From Mactromeris polynyma (lineage: Eukaryota; Mollusca; Bivalvia; Venerida; Mactridae), in assembly GCA_032209605.1 (NCBI GenBank), contig JASFXZ010000009.1:21129553-21193552 (forward strand): a DNA stretch of 64,000 nt. The letters are read 5' to 3'. How positions within the stretch are numbered: position 1 is the first letter of the stretch; each line of letters starts with the position of its first letter. The notes beneath the pieces were generated by a model. That model was not told the DNA's origin and made no database searches. It saw only the letters and a program-made list of their open reading frames with translations. Below, in pieces: positions 36,331 to 49,945 of this stretch. Position numbers and translations under genes: made by a program.

Positions 36331-36487
36331 TTTCTGTGCTTCAACTGTGTCAAGACTATCATTGACATGTTTGCAGTTACTGTGTCAAGGTGATATCTGG
36401 GAGTATTCATCATCCTCTTTATGCAGATTTACACCATATATATATTTAATTTCCCAATTGTATATACTTTATTTTGTGTATTTTCAG

Positions 36488-36616
36488 ACTCTGAAAACAT
36501 CTTATTGAAGTCAGATGTGAAGAACTCATCATTCTAATAATTGTATCAATTGTAACTACTTACACAGTCGTCCAAGGCAGTCATCCATTACCTACCTGAA
36601 ACAAAGTTCAAAGGAG
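36488..36616 (+). other. Possible 3' untranslated exon of the host gene
   Basis: Bounded by TATTTTCAG and GGAG|GTAAAG. It has no long frame. If joined to 35021 (donor AAAAAG|GTATGT) it ends the alternative frame at once. This is speculative. Confidence 0.25.
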
Positions 36617-36619
36617 GTA

Positions 36620-38655
36620 AAGTTTATACATGTAGTATGTTGTGTAGTCAGGCCTAAAACGTGTGTTCTATAACCCAGATATTTTACCATTGTCCTTTAC
36701 GTTTTTTTTTATCTTACCCCAGTAGGAAGTTGTCTTCTTGCAATATTGTATAAACTATTTAGATCATTTTATTCAAGAGAAGCTGTATACATAAAAACAA
36801 CATTGTAAGAACTGCAATATTGTATAATTTTTCAATTTCAAAATTTAAGTTAATGTCTTAATTCAGTATATATTTGATTTTATTATATAAATACTTTGGA
36901 ATTTCATTTTTCAAGTAGAACTTTTTGAGTATTTTTATTTTTTGCATATATACTTCAGATTGAGTAAATTGTTCATTTTGTCTCTTTCTTGTCTAGAGCA
37001 ATACTTGCTTAAGATTTAATATTGTATCTGGTTCACAACTTGTGTATGATCAATGTAGCTCCTGGGAGCTGGTAGAAAGGTGTATTTTATATTGATCAAG
37101 ATGTGGATGATTGACACTTTGACAAAATCTGTATTTATTACTGTAGTGAAATTTAAATGATTAGAAAGTGATTATATACAGTACCACTTAGGGTTATGAA
37201 GTACTTTCTCTTTGAATGAGAGGGCTATGATTAAATTAACTAGTTAAAGGGAGCTATGGCCATGTTGTGATGTAGTCTCTATGTATTTTGTCTTCTAAAT
37301 AGTTTTTATCACTGTGCTTTGTGTTTAATAGTGTTTAAGACCAAAACCAATAAGCGAAACAGAATTTTTTGGACTGATGTTCATGGTAAAATAGTGATTC
37401 TGTATGTTATTGGTAAACGTCAACAATATGGTTGTCTTTAATAAATATCTATGGTTAGTATTATTGCATCTAAATTTTCCTTGTACAAAATGTGTACTAT
37501 GTGAATTACATTGACATTGACAGGCCATCCTCTTCAAGACTTCATATCTATATAAAATTAAAGGTCAAGTTCTTGAGTTGACCAATGACTTTATTTTGAT
37601 CTCTTAAATTTGGTCAACTGTATTGTCTGTTCGTACCAAAGTTGGAAGTTCCAAAGTTGGAAGTTCGACACACAGATTTTGGGTAACTTGGTTTAAAGGA
37701 AGTTAAATATTATATCTTAATATGATACTTAAGGCAAAAGTTGGTTGACATAATTATTACTCTTGTTCCAGTAAATTTTAGAGATTTAGATGTTTATATT
37801 TCAACTGTCTGTTAAGTGTTTGTGTTGATTAGAAAACAAGGATAGGAAATATTGTGGAAGTTTGTGTAGGTCATGTTGAGACTAATAAGGTTGAGTGTAT
37901 ACATCTTGGAGTCCTAAGACCACTCCACAACTACCACACATCATAGAAACAACAAATTAGCATACATGTACATCATTTGTAATACAACATTCATAACAAA
38001 CAAACCCTACATATAATGATTAAGCACCCTTACTTGTCCACAATACATTATTACATATATACATGTGTTTTAAGGAATCAGACTATGGAAGAGTTCATAC
38101 AGTATTGAATTCAATATGTCATTTGTTTCAAGTAAAAGTTTAGTTGTAAGTTAGCCTGTCTAATGGTGCACACATTGCAAACTTGCATTGTGACCATAAA
38201 TAGGACTAGTGATTAATTATGGAATGTTTCCATCATGTCTGAATGCTGCATAGAATCTGACAGAAATAATGCACTGAATTTTATGACAGAAAGCTTTTAT
38301 TATATGGCTTTATTTTGAGTTGGGTAAACTCCTCCTCATTGTCACTCACTTTGCAAAATATACCTGACTAGTCTGTTGCCAGTTAAAAGTTGAGTGAATA
38401 ACATTTACAATTCAATTTTCCCTTGGTTTAATGAATACAAGTATTAAAAATTGATTAATACAAAGGCAAAATGGCACTGTTTATTTCAACGTTCATTGCA
38501 GACACATCAGGATGGGGAGGTGGTCATGCATAAGGTCACATGATGTGTCGTGCTATGATTGTTACTATAGCTCTGGTCTGGTCCTTACTTGATTAAATGG
38601 AAATGTTTTGCACCATTGAACACAAAAGCATGATGTACATAAATCCATATGTATG
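36620..38655. other. Intergenic, no gene recognised
   Basis: AT-rich sequence with no exon chain, array or terminal repeat seen. Confidence 0.4.
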
Positions 38656-38660
38656 TCTTT

Positions 38661-41108
38661 ATAATTTGAGTAAGACTGAATAAGGCTCATGCACGTCCTT
38701 ATAACTGGAGTAAGACTGAATATTGCTCATGTACGTCCTTATAACTAATGTAAGACTGAATATTGCTCATGTACATCTTTATAAATGGAGTCAGACTGAA
38801 TATTGCACATCTTTATAACTCGATTCAGACTGAATATTGCTCATGTACGTCTTTATAACTGGAGTAAGACTGAATATTGCACATGTACATTATTATAACT
38901 GATGTAAGACTGAATATTGCTCATGTACATCTTTATAACTGAAGTGAGACTGAATATTGCACATGTACATCTTTATAACTGATGTAAGGCTGAATATTGC
39001 TCATGAACCTCTTTATAACTGGAGTAAGGCTGAATATTGCTCATGTACATCTTTATAACTGAAGTAAGGCTGAATATTGCACATGTACATCTTTATAACT
39101 GATGTAAGGATGAATATTGCTCATGAACCTCTTTAAAACTGGAGTAAGGCTGAATATTGCACATGTACATCTTTATAACTGGAGTAAGACTGAATATTGC
39201 TCATGTATGTCCTTATAACTGGAGTAAGACTGAATGTTGCACATGTACATTATTATAACTGATGTAAGACTGAATATTGCTCATGTACATCTTTATAACT
39301 GGAGTGAGACTGAATATTGCACATGTACATCTTTATAACTGATGTAAGGCTGAATATTGCTCATGAACCTCTTTAAAACTGGAGTAAGGCTGAATATTGC
39401 ACATGTACATCCTTATAACTGGAGTAAGACTGAATGTTGCACATGTACATTATTATAACTGATGTAAGACTGAATATTGCTCATGTACATCTTTATAACT
39501 GGAGTGAGACTGAATATTGCACATGTACATCTTTATAACTGATGTAAGACTGAATATTGCTCATGTACGTCCTTATAACTGATGTAAGACTGAATATTGC
39601 TCATGGACGTCCTTATAACTGGAGTAAGACTGAATATTGCTCATGGACGTCCTTATAACTTGAGTAAAACTGAATATTGCTCATGTACGTCCTTATAACT
39701 AATGTAAGGCTGAATATTGCTCATGAACCTCTTTAAAACTGGAGTAAGGCTGAATATTGCACATGTACATCTTTATAACTGGAGTAAGACTGAATATTGC
39801 TCATGTACGTCCTTATAACTGGAGTAAGACTGAATATTGCTCATGGACATCCTTATAACTGGAGTAAAACTGAATATTGCTCATGTACGTCCTTGTCACT
39901 AATGTAAGGCTGAATATTGCTCATGAACCTCTTTAAAACTGGAGTAAGGCTGAATATTGCACATGTACATCTTTAAAACTGGAGTAAGACTGAATATTGC
40001 TCATGTACGTCCTTATAACTGGAGTAAGACTGAATATTGCTCATGTACGTCCTTATAACTGGAGTAAAACTGAATATTGCTCATGTACGTCCTTATAACT
40101 AATGTAAGGCTGAATATTGCTCATGTACGTCCTTATAACTGGAGTAAGACTGAATATTGCTCATGTACGTCCTTATAACTAATGTAAGGCTGAATATTGC
40201 TCATGTACGTCCTTATAACTAATGTAAGGCTGAATATTGCTCATGTACGTCCTTATAACTGGAGTAAGACTGAATATTGCTCATGTACGTCTTTATAACT
40301 GGAGTCAGACTGAATATTGCACATCTTTATAACTGGATTCAGACTGAATATTGCTCATGTATGTCTTTATAACTGGAGTAAAACTGAATATTGCACGTGT
40401 ACATTATTATAAATGATGTAAGACTGAATATTGCTCATGTACATCTTTATAACTGAAGTGAGACTGAATATTGCACATGTACATCTTTATAACTGAAGTG
40501 AGACTGAATATTGCACATGTACATCTTTATAACTGATGTAAGGCTGAATATTGCTCTTGTACGTCCTTAAAACTTAAGTTAGGCTGAATATTGCACATGT
40601 ACGTCTTTATAACTGATGTTAGGCTGAATATTGCTTGTGTACGTCCTTAAAACTGATGTAAGACTGAATATTGCTCATGTACGTCTTTATAACTAATGTA
40701 AGGCTGAATATTGCTCATGTACGTCTTTATAACTGAAGTAAGGCTGAATATTGCTCATGTATTTCTTGATAACTGATGTCAGGCTGAATATTGCACATGT
40801 ACGTCTTTATAACTGATGTTAGGCTGAATATTGCTCATGTACGTCCTTATAACTGATGTAAGACTGAATATTGCTCATGTAGGTCTTTATAACTAATGTA
40901 AGACTGAATATTGCTCATGTACATCTTTATAACTGGAGTAAGGCTGAATTCTGCACATGTACATCTTTATAACTGAAGTAAGGCTGAATATTGCTCATGT
41001 ACGTCTTTATAACTGATGTAAGACTGAATATTGCACATGTACATCTTTATAACTGAGGTTAGGCTGAATATTGCTCATGTACATCATTATAACTTGAGTA
41101 AGGCTGAA
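38661..41108. repeat. 40-bp minisatellite, about 61 copies
   Basis: The unit GTAAGACTGAATATTGCTCA + TGTACGTCCTTATAACTGGA repeats with period 40. Ordered variants (CTCATG or ACATG, CGTCC or CATCTT, GGAG or GATG) recur in multi-unit blocks. Confidence 0.95.
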
Positions 41109-41856
41109 TCGACAAGATGCACTGGTTTGAACAACAATTTCTTATATACAGCATTTGACTGGTCTTTCATCATTAGGTTCCTGTCCGATACAGAGTATTA
41201 AATACATGAGTACTACAAATTTTGTTTTATATCTTGTCCAAGTCTTGCTGTGGGGTTAACTTGTAGTAAAAATGTTGCTACTATAAATATAAAGTCTCCA
41301 GTCACATCTATGTCCTGATTTATGTCGTAAATAAATAGTTTTTCACATCATTTTATATGGCAATCAAAGACAGAGGTATTTTAGTTTTACCTGTGACAGG
41401 TGGATGGGCATGCAGGTGAGTGGGTGGCTGTGTCCACTAAGCTGTCCACTCTCATTGTCTAGGGGTGAGACGATATGGGTGTAATGCACTAGGATGCATA
41501 TCACAATACACCTCATGATACAATATGTATCACTATATATCATAAAGAATTACAAAAATGCTGCGTATGCTACATTCTTTTGCAAAGACAGAATCTAGCA
41601 GTTCTCCTTCTGACAGGCTTAGAAAAGATTCAGGAAAAATAATTTAGTTCCGTTATTGGATTAACGATTTAAAACTGGAGAAAAACATTTGCCTGTATGG
41701 ATGAGTGTAACCTTTTTTTGTTTTATTCAATGAATAAAAATGGCTGATCATTAATTTGATTTTTCTCAAAAAGTATCAATACCTTTGTCAAGAGTGCTTC
41801 CAAGGCAATGCATCGATGGATCGATTAAATGTCGCGCACACCTTTCATTGTCGCAG

Positions 41857-42110
41857 TTTTTATCCAATCTTGACCAAACTTGCTGTAAATGTTTATTGGC
41901 ATATCTTGGCCTAGTTAGATACCCAGCCAGATCGCCTTAGTCACTCTTGAGTTATGGCCCATTGATTTGCCAAAATTTGACCAAATTAGTCAACTCTCTT
42001 ACTAGACAGTTTTTACCGAATCTTTGCCAAACTTGCTGTAGATGTTTAGTGGCATGATATCTTGGCAAAGTTTGAAAACCAGCCTTAATGTCCCAGTCCC
42101 TCAGTTATCT
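41857..42110 (+). repeat. Two-copy 152-bp repeat
   Basis: CCAAACTTGCTGTA-ATGTTTA with TGGCAT and ATCTTGGC appears near 41875 and 42027. Confidence 0.6.
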
Positions 42111-42189
42111 CTGTGGTGTCTTCAGGAGGCTGCACATCCAAAGAGTGAAACAGTATGAATTGACCCAGGCTTGCTTGAACATTAATTAT

Positions 42190-42480
42190 ACAGAAAAAAG
42201 AGAGAAAAAATATGTTTGTTTCATCGGGTTTAACGCCGTTTCTCAACGATATTTCAGTTATATACGGCGGCCGGTTCACCTAACCAGTTTTTCCTGGACT
42301 GAATTCTTACCAGTACTAACTTACCCTTCCACAAGGAGCCGGCAACTTCTCCACATGTGGAGGAAAATCGACATTTTTGTCAAATTTTCATGGAAGGGTA
42401 TGACCTGCCGCGACTGGGAATCGAACCCAGATCACCAGGTTACAAGTCCAGCGCACTAACCACTGGACCACGGCCGCGGC
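42190..42480 (-). mobile_element. tRNA-derived SINE
   Basis: The minus strand starts at 42480 with a tRNA-like head to 42407. The acceptor GCCGCGG pairs with TCGCGGC, the T arm CTGGG/CCCAG is perfect, the B box is GGTTCGATTCC, and the loop CTTGTAA would give a Thr-type UGU anticodon. The anticodon stem is poor, so it is a SINE head rather than a working tRNA. The body has the block around CGGCGTTAAACCCGATGAAA, which recurs at 23290. The 3' end is A-rich. Confidence 0.7.
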
Positions 42481-42711
42481 TCAAAAGGAAAAAATAAGAT
42501 TACTGTGAATGATAAAGGGAGTTAACTTGAAAAACAAGACAAATTTATCAATATATTTGCATACATGTATATCTCTTCTAAATCTTTGTTTTTGTTTTAA
42601 TCTTACCCCTGAGTTAACTTGGGAGTAAAAAATGTTACAATTAAGAATATTTCTCATTGAATCACACAGTGAAGTAAATTATTGGAAGTAAAGTAAAACT
42701 TGCTTAGATGA

Positions 42712-43250
42712 GTGGTGCTTTGCCCTTTTATTAACCATCTGAGATGGGAGTGTGCATTTAAATATGAAATATATCCCAGAGTGGTGCTATGTCCTTTTAT
42801 TAACCTGTTGAGATGGGAGTGTGCCTTTAAATATGAAATATATCCCAGAGTGGTACTATGTCCTTTTATTAACCTGTTGAGATGGGAGTGTGCCTTTAAA
42901 TATGAAATATATCCCAGAGTGGTGCTATGTCCTTTTATTAACCCGTTGAGATGGGAGTGTGCCTTTAAATATGAAATATATCCCAGAGTGGTGCTATGTC
43001 CTTCTATTAACCTGTTGAGATGGGAGTGTGCCTTTAAATATGAAATATATCCCAGAGTGGTGCTATGTCCTTTTATTAACCTGTTGAGATGGGAGTGTGC
43101 CTTTAAATATGAAATATATCCCAGAGTGGTGCTATGTCCTTTTATTCACCCGTTGAGATGGGAGTGTGCCTTTAAATATGAAATATATCCCAGAGTGGTG
43201 CTATGTCCTTTTATTAACCAGATGAGATGGGAGTGTGCCTTTAAATATGA
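42712..43250 (+). repeat. Eight 69-bp tandem repeats
   Basis: The unit starts GTGGTGCTATGTCCTTTTAT, and copies are nearly identical. Because 69 is a multiple of three, one plus frame stays open for 204 codons. I treat this as a repeat rather than a gene. Confidence 0.9.
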
Positions 43251-43326
43251 AGTGTATCACATATTTCACAATTTCATTGTGAGATGCATGGAAAATAATG
43301 TGCTGGTATTTAAAGTGAAAAGATAG

Positions 43327-44605
43327 CGTTACATGGAAAGTCATTGTCAGACATTGAATACTGAATGTTGGACAATTGTTAGGGAATACAGAAATATCTA
43401 TGTAATTGGATGCCAGATAATTGTTTCAGATTGACAAATAATATTCTGCTGGTCAAATATTGAACTGTTTTTATTATCTTAGCAAAATTATGTGCATTTA
43501 GACAAGGCACATGCATATAGATTTATTAACTATGAAGATTATGCAATATTTCATAAAGACTTATGTTGAGTTAAATATGATTGTTTTTAGTGGTACATAA
43601 TCATGGATTTTTTGCTGTTGGTCTATCAGTTTGTGACACTACTCCACTCATACTTCTAGACAGATTTTTATCGAACTTGGTGAATAATGGTACTATCAAG
43701 TCTAGACAAAAATGAATTAAGTCTCAACAGACTAACCAAAATTGCTGGTTGGATTGCAATCATCCATTGAATAAGCCAGTATGGGGAGTTGTCTGCTTGA
43801 AGCTGTTGCAAGCATTTGATGCTTTATTGTACATGCAGACATATATACATCTCAGTTTAAGAAAGGAACTGTGTGTTAATTTTATATACTAAATGAATAT
43901 AATGAGAGAACTTCGGGAATCATTTTGAGAGATATCAACTATAATGTTATGTATGAAACGTGCCATTTTTGAGCAAATGGAGTTTCTTTGTTGAATATTA
44001 TTATAAATAGATTAAATATCCCCAATATTATTACAATGAAACTTGGAAGGTTTAATAATAATTTGGAGGTAGCGTTTTTTATTTAGATTTAAGATAAGGA
44101 TGCAAGTCAGCTAAGCCATTGCCACAGTTGTACTGTATAACCCCCTATAAACAATATTAACAATATAAACAATGTTTATATGGGGGGGTATACTATGTTT
44201 GTTTTTATCTTATCTGCCTGCCCCTATTACCAATTAATGAAGCTCTGTTGGTTAGGGTTCACTTGATGACACTGGGAGTTTGTTTGGGGGTATAAATGGG
44301 GTGTTGATGGTTGGTGCTGTCCTGTCAAGTTGGTGGGTCGATCTGGTGCTGGTAGTTGAGGGAGTTGACGATTGGGTGTGTGGGGTCATAGGGTGGTAGG
44401 ATGGTGTGCATTCCCTGTTTCTTGGGCTGGCGGCTGTGGGCGGGGGAGGCGGTGGTGACTATGCAAGTGCAATTCTCGGGATGAAGTAGAATGTTTTGTT
44501 GGGGAGTTAAATGCGTGACACAGTTCGGGAAGAATGGTACGACTTTCAAAGAGACTGAAAGTGTCCAGTGTAATGAGAGTAGATCTTTGGAAAAAGGAGG
44601 ATGAA
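43327..44605. other. Intergenic, no gene recognised
   Basis: A minus-strand frame of 110 codons (44657-44325) has no motif and runs into the MITE at its start. Confidence 0.4.
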
Positions 44606-44610
44606 CAACA

Positions 44611-44870
44611 GGGCCCGTATTACAGAAGCATCTTAAGTCGATCTTAAATATTTTCACTTAAGTTCAAAACTTCAAATGGATGTAATTCCAAAACCACATT
44701 AAAACTGTTGCGCTTTTTAATGGTAATGACAACAACGTATTAATACTATTAATTTACCACTCTTGATTTGACCATATAATTGCCTATATCTTAAATAAAC
44801 CATTTAAGGAAAATGTACTTTTAAGGATAAGGATGAAATTTTACTTAAGATGTTTCTGTAATATTGCCCC
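44611..44870. mobile_element. 260-bp MITE
   Basis: The left 28 bases contain GGGCCCGTATTACAGAAGCA and the right end inverts to GGGGCAATATTACAGAAACA, both running on into TCTTAAGT (24 of 28 match). The interior is AT-rich with extra CTTAAG motifs. Confidence 0.65.
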
Positions 44871-45049
44871 AGGACCGTGTAATAAGGAACAACGTGATTT
44901 AGTGTGATACAAAGTCCGAGGCAATTAATTTCATAATACCGTTCTTATCAATTTTTAGATTTGTAGGAATCAATTTTTACTGAACTAGTTCAATCATTTA
45001 TGAAAAATATTTTTATGGCCTCGCAATATATCGAGGGTTCAAGGCAAAA

Positions 45050-46052
45050 ATGTGAAAATAGCAAAAAACTGGGATGTGTCTTAAGGGTATTAATTCTTAA
45101 GCTTTGTGCTTCTAGACACAATGTTAACAGGTTCATACCAGGCACCAGTAAGATACAGTTATAACATCTGTTACCAGGTGATCATACTTGCATCTTATTG
45201 ATGAATCTGTTCGCATGTTGTCATGGAGATTGATATTGAAATTTGTTTCCACTGCTTGGTGTTATGTTAAATTATACCATATAATCAAATTGATTATATA
45301 ATTTAATGTCAGATATGTATCGAAACTTGAAAATTCTATTCAAGTACATTTGGTTGACAAGTGCCAAAACATTCCTAGGCAATAACACGATCTAAGGATT
45401 CTGTTAAGGAATGAAGTCCAGCATTTAGTCTTGTTTTATCAATTTTAAGTTTAGTAGCAACCAAGCAGTGAGATATTTACTATGAAATCATCTGATGAAA
45501 TGCAAATTTGCATGCATTATGATGCATATTTCATCATTATAATTCTTACACAACCAGATGTTTTTGTTATTGCTTAAAATTTTACTTTTCATATTAACCC
45601 AAAAGCTGAAATAAAGTCAATTTACTTAATGAGCTTTTAGTTTAATGCTTATTCCCATATATCATAACATAATATAGTTTATTTGCATATAAAATTTCCA
45701 TAAATATAGCAAAACTAACAAATAAACATATAAGTTCATAAGTGGTGAAAAAAAATTTGTTATATGTTAAATTTTATTAATTTCATATCAAGCCATACTT
45801 TTCATGGCATGTGACAAATTTCTAAAAATATTGGTGTAGAATATGTATTGGTCAAAATTAATTAGTGACAATAATTGTTGATGTTACAGTCACTTTCTCT
45901 AATAAGACTTCAATATCTCAACATATCGAGACTAGGTATATATTTACTTCAAAAATAATAGATTTGTACTAAACTTTGTGAACAATATATTAATCAACTT
46001 TGTAAAAAAATGTACATAATTATTTGACTAAAATAACACCTTAAAGTGTATA
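45050..46052. repeat. 1-kb tandem duplication, copy 1
   Basis: Nearly identical to 46133-47132 at offset about 1083, with scattered substitutions. An 80-bp spacer separates the copies. No gene is inside. Confidence 0.9.
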
Positions 46053-46132
46053 GTAATATACATGGAAAGTGAAAGTTGAAAAATTTACCAAAATACACTT
46101 AGTAACACATAACTTTTTAACATATTCATAAT

Positions 46133-47132
46133 ATGTGAAAATAGCAAAAAACTGGGATGTGTCTTTAGGGTATTAATTCTTAAGCTTTGTGCTTCTAGAC
46201 ACAATGTTAACAGGTTCATACCGGGCACCAGTAAGATACAGTTATAACCCCTGTTACCAGGTGATCTATACTTGCATCTTATTGATGAATCTGTTCGTAT
46301 GTTGTCATGGAGATTGATATTGAAATTTGTTTCCACTGCTTGGTGTTATGTTAAATTATACCATATAATCAAATTGATTATATAATTTAATGTCAGATAT
46401 ATGTATCGAAACTTGAAAATTCCATTCAAGTACATTTGGTTGACAAGTGCCAAAACATTCCTAGGCACTAACACAATCTAAGGATTCTGTTAAGGAATGA
46501 AGTCCAGCATTTAGTCTTGTTTTATCAATTTAAAGTTTAGTAGCAACCAAGCAGTGGGATATTTACTATGAAATCATCTGATGAAATGCAAATTTGCATG
46601 CATTATGATGCATATTTCATCATTATAATTCTTACACAACCAGATGTTTTTGTTATTGCTTAAAATTTTACTTTTCATATTAATCCAAAAGCTGACATAA
46701 TGTCAATTTACTTAATGAGCTTTTAGTTTAATGCTTATTCCCATATATCATAACATAATATATAGTTTATTTGCATATAAAATTTCCATAAATATAGCAA
46801 AACTAATAAATAAACATATAAGTACATAAGTGGTGAAAACAAAATTGTTATATGTTAGATTTTATTAATTTCATATCAAGCCATACTTTTCATGGCATGT
46901 GACAAATTTCTAATAATACTGGTGTAGAATATGTATAAGGCAAAATTAATTAGTGACAATAATTGTTGATGTTACAGTCACTTTCTCTAATAAGACTTCA
47001 ATATCTCAACATATCGAGACTAGGTATATATTTACTTCAAAAATAATAGATTTGTACTAAACTTTGTGAACAATATATTAATCAACTTTGTAAAAAAGTG
47101 TATATAATTATTTGACTAAAATAACACCTTAA
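46133..47132. repeat. 1-kb tandem duplication, copy 2
   Basis: Starts ATGTGAAAATAGCAAAAAAC and ends near AAAATAACACCTTAAA, as copy 1 does. The open frame at 46336-46085 minus overlaps its left edge and is chance. Confidence 0.9.
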
Positions 47133-47280
47133 ATGATATATAACTTTGTGTTTAATTAACGTTAACAACAGCGGTCTTTCATAAGTGAATCATCTTATTT
47201 ATGTAGTATTTGTTTTTCATATTATATTGTACCAATCAGTAAAGGATGAATCCAATACAAATGCAAATTTCAGTTGAATA

Positions 47281-47585
47281 ATTTATTATGCCTCCCCTTT
47301 TAAGAAGCCTTGACATTATTAGTAGTAGAGGAATCCTATCGATTTTGGGGTCACTGGGGTCAATTGTACATGACATATTTCAGGTCAATAACTCGAGAAG
47401 GCCTCAACATACCATCCTCAAACTTGGTCAACAATGATCATGGGTAGTAGAGGAGCCTTATCGATAGTGCGGTCATTGCTCAAAATTCACGTCACAGGGG
47501 TTTGTTGTACATGAAACGTTCCCTAGCCAATAACTGGAGAATGCCTTCACATACCCTCCTCAATCTAGTTGCCTATGTGTTGTAG
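47281..47585 (+). repeat. Diverged repeats with GGGTCACTGGGGTCAA motif
   Basis: Two or more diverged units carry ATCGATTTTGGGGTCACTGG, then TACATGACA, then CTCAAACTTGGTC. The same family continues at 47940-48360. Confidence 0.6.
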
Positions 47586-47589
47586 ATGC

Positions 47590-47935
47590 ACCTTAGTGAT
47601 TTTGGCGTAACTGAGTCTATAAGACTGTGGCTTCCTTATGTCCTTCCACGAGTCTATTAGGCTGTGTGGCTCCCTTATAACTTTCAACACGTCTATAAGG
47701 CTGTGTAGCTCCCTTATCACTTTCCACGAGTCTATTAGGCTATGTGGCTCCCTTATGTCTTTCCACCAGTCTATAAGGCTGTGTGGCTCCCTTATGTCTT
47801 TCCATGATTCTACAAGGCTGTATGACTCCTGTATGTCTCTCCACAAGTCTACAAGGCTGTGTGACTCCATTATATCTTTCCACGAGTCTACAAGGCTGGG
47901 TGACTCTCTTATGTCTTAACACAAGTCTAAACAGC
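47590..47935 (+). repeat. ~40-bp tandem repeat, about nine copies
   Basis: CACGAGTCTATAAGGCTGTG followed by TGGCTCCCTTATGTCTTTC. The same unit family returns at 51010-52320. Confidence 0.9.
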
Positions 47936-47939
47936 TGAC

Positions 47940-48360
47940 TCTCTTATGAAATTGTTTCGATTTTGGGTCACTGGGTCAAAGGTCAAGGTCACAGGTGTCA
48001 ATTATACATGACACATTTTGGGCAAATAACTCCAGAATTCCCTTTTTCTACTCTCCTCAAACTTGGTCCTCACATTATAAGCTGGTGGTAGAGGGTCCCT
48101 GTTGATTTTGGGATCAATAGGTTGAGGACAAACTGACTATATGATGTAAATCCTTGTATGCACAATATCTGAATTATCCTATGGCCTCCCAGTCCTAAAT
48201 TAGAAGGATAGTTGCCTGTGGATTGTTGATGAGCCACTGGGGAAAAGGCCAAGGTCAAACTGACTTGAAAATCTTGTCCACCCAATAACTTAATAATTGT
48301 TAAGCTTTTTAGACTAACATATTCAAACCGGTGTATTTCATCCGTACACATTTCTATGTC
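47940..48360 (+). repeat. More GGGTCACTGGGTCAAAGG-type repeats
   Basis: At about 47965 the string GGTCAAGGTCACAGG follows GGGTCACTGGG, and weaker copies follow to 48360. Confidence 0.55.
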
Positions 48361-48439
48361 ATTATATTAATTAAAATTCTCTCACTGACAATGCAGCTTT
48401 AGGGGGAGGCATAATGTTTTTCACACAGTAGGTTTTATC

Positions 48440-49080
48440 TTTCACGACACAATGTTAACAAATTCCCCGGGCGCTGATAGGATGTAATTTCTACGCCTAT
48501 GATAATTACATCTTGCTTGGTAAATTTGTTCATGTGGTGTCCTGGAAGGTAAATGTGATAGTTATTTAATTGTAGCACATTAAAATACCTGTTATGAATT
48601 GCTATGCCTGTTGCGTCATCTTCCTCGTCCTCTTGCTCTGCTAGCATTACACTGGGCACTTACACCTCGGAGAAATTCTACACTATTTAACTCCAACACC
48701 GTCGCTCATTTGACTATCCAGCTAACACGAAAGCTACACCCTTAGGGTTAAGTGAGCAGACCTCATCACTTAATTCCCCAAGCATGGCCAAGAGCCCCGG
48801 GGATCGGGCTTGCACAACATTATGCTGTGTTATGCCCCTACTCACACTTTCGCTGCTCTAACTCCGCTGCCTTCACCATTTCGTACTCTTCAGCTTGATT
48901 AGGACAAGTGGTCCTTCCATTAATACCTTCAACATTTCTCCAAACTTTCTCTCTTGTTGTCATATATTTTATTCCCTTTCCAGCAGACCATCATTAATTG
49001 GTAATATTTTTGGCAGTTTCTCCATCTTTTTGTGCTTCACATGCCTTTGATTGAAACTGATCTCTATGGCTTGGCTGACG
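48440..49080 (-). other. GC-richer patch with short minus-strand frames, origin unknown
   Basis: Frames include AEQEDEEDDATGIAIHNRYF (within 48659-48435) and, near 48960-48835, MTTREKVWRNVEGINGRTTC. They read like pieces of a decayed protein gene or transposon, but I recognise no family. Confidence 0.3.
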
Positions 49081-49689
49081 GGCATTAAAGGCCCTATTTT
49101 AGTCAAAAGTAGTGTTGTAAGATACTGAATTATTTTCATTTCATAGATAACATAAGTTGATGCTAAAGTTGTTAACTGTACAATTATGTACTCAGTGTTT
49201 TACATCATTTTAGCTTAAGTGAGCCCCTCATCATGCTGTTATTCAATTTATTTTCCCTTACAGACTAAAAAGGGGTTTTCTAGTAATACAAGTACCATAT
49301 TATATTTATAAATTGAATCATAATTTGGAACGGTAAAAGTTTGTAACATTGAGTTATTAAAATCATTATTTTAGTTTACATGTACTTGTTCTAAGGTATT
49401 TTTAGGTTCATCATCTTGTATAATGCTTTATACCGAAACTCAAGAATGATAAGGGAGACCTATGTAGAACACTATCACACCCCTGCTTGAAGTGGAGCAA
49501 CTAGGTGTGAATAGGTTCATCCTGACTGTGGCATTATTCTGATATTAAAATCATTTTAAACATGTAAAGTATTGGACATGTTGTTGTGTTACATTATAAA
49601 TGTGCTCTGTCATAGTACATGTAATAACAAAATAGAAGAGTTGAAAATTGTAACAAGCTCAAAGTTAACCCAATAACTTATAATACTGT

Positions 49690-49945
49690 CTGGGTAACAA
49701 TGCTGCCTCCTATTGAATGTGTTATAATGCTGCCTTCTACTGACTGGGTAACAATGTTGTCTCCTACTGACTGGGTAACAATACTGTCTCCTACTGACGG
49801 GGTAACAATGTTGTCTCCTACTGACTGGGTAACAATACTGTCTCCTACTGACTGGGTAACAATACTGTCTTCTACTGACTGGGTAACAATGTTGTCTCCT
49901 ACTGACTGGGTAACAATACTGTCTCCTACTGAGTAGCAATGCTGC
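49690..49945. repeat. 27-bp tandem repeat, about nine copies
   Basis: TGGGTAACAATGTTGTCTCC + TACTGAC, period 27. The frames on both strands are artefacts. Confidence 0.9.

Noticed and set aside
42407..42480. Functional tRNA-Thr gene
   Set aside because: The anticodon stem has one mismatch and two wobble pairs, the D stem is poor, and a SINE body follows directly.
44325..44657. 110-codon minus frame
   Set aside because: It has no recognisable motif, begins inside a MITE, and has no splice context.
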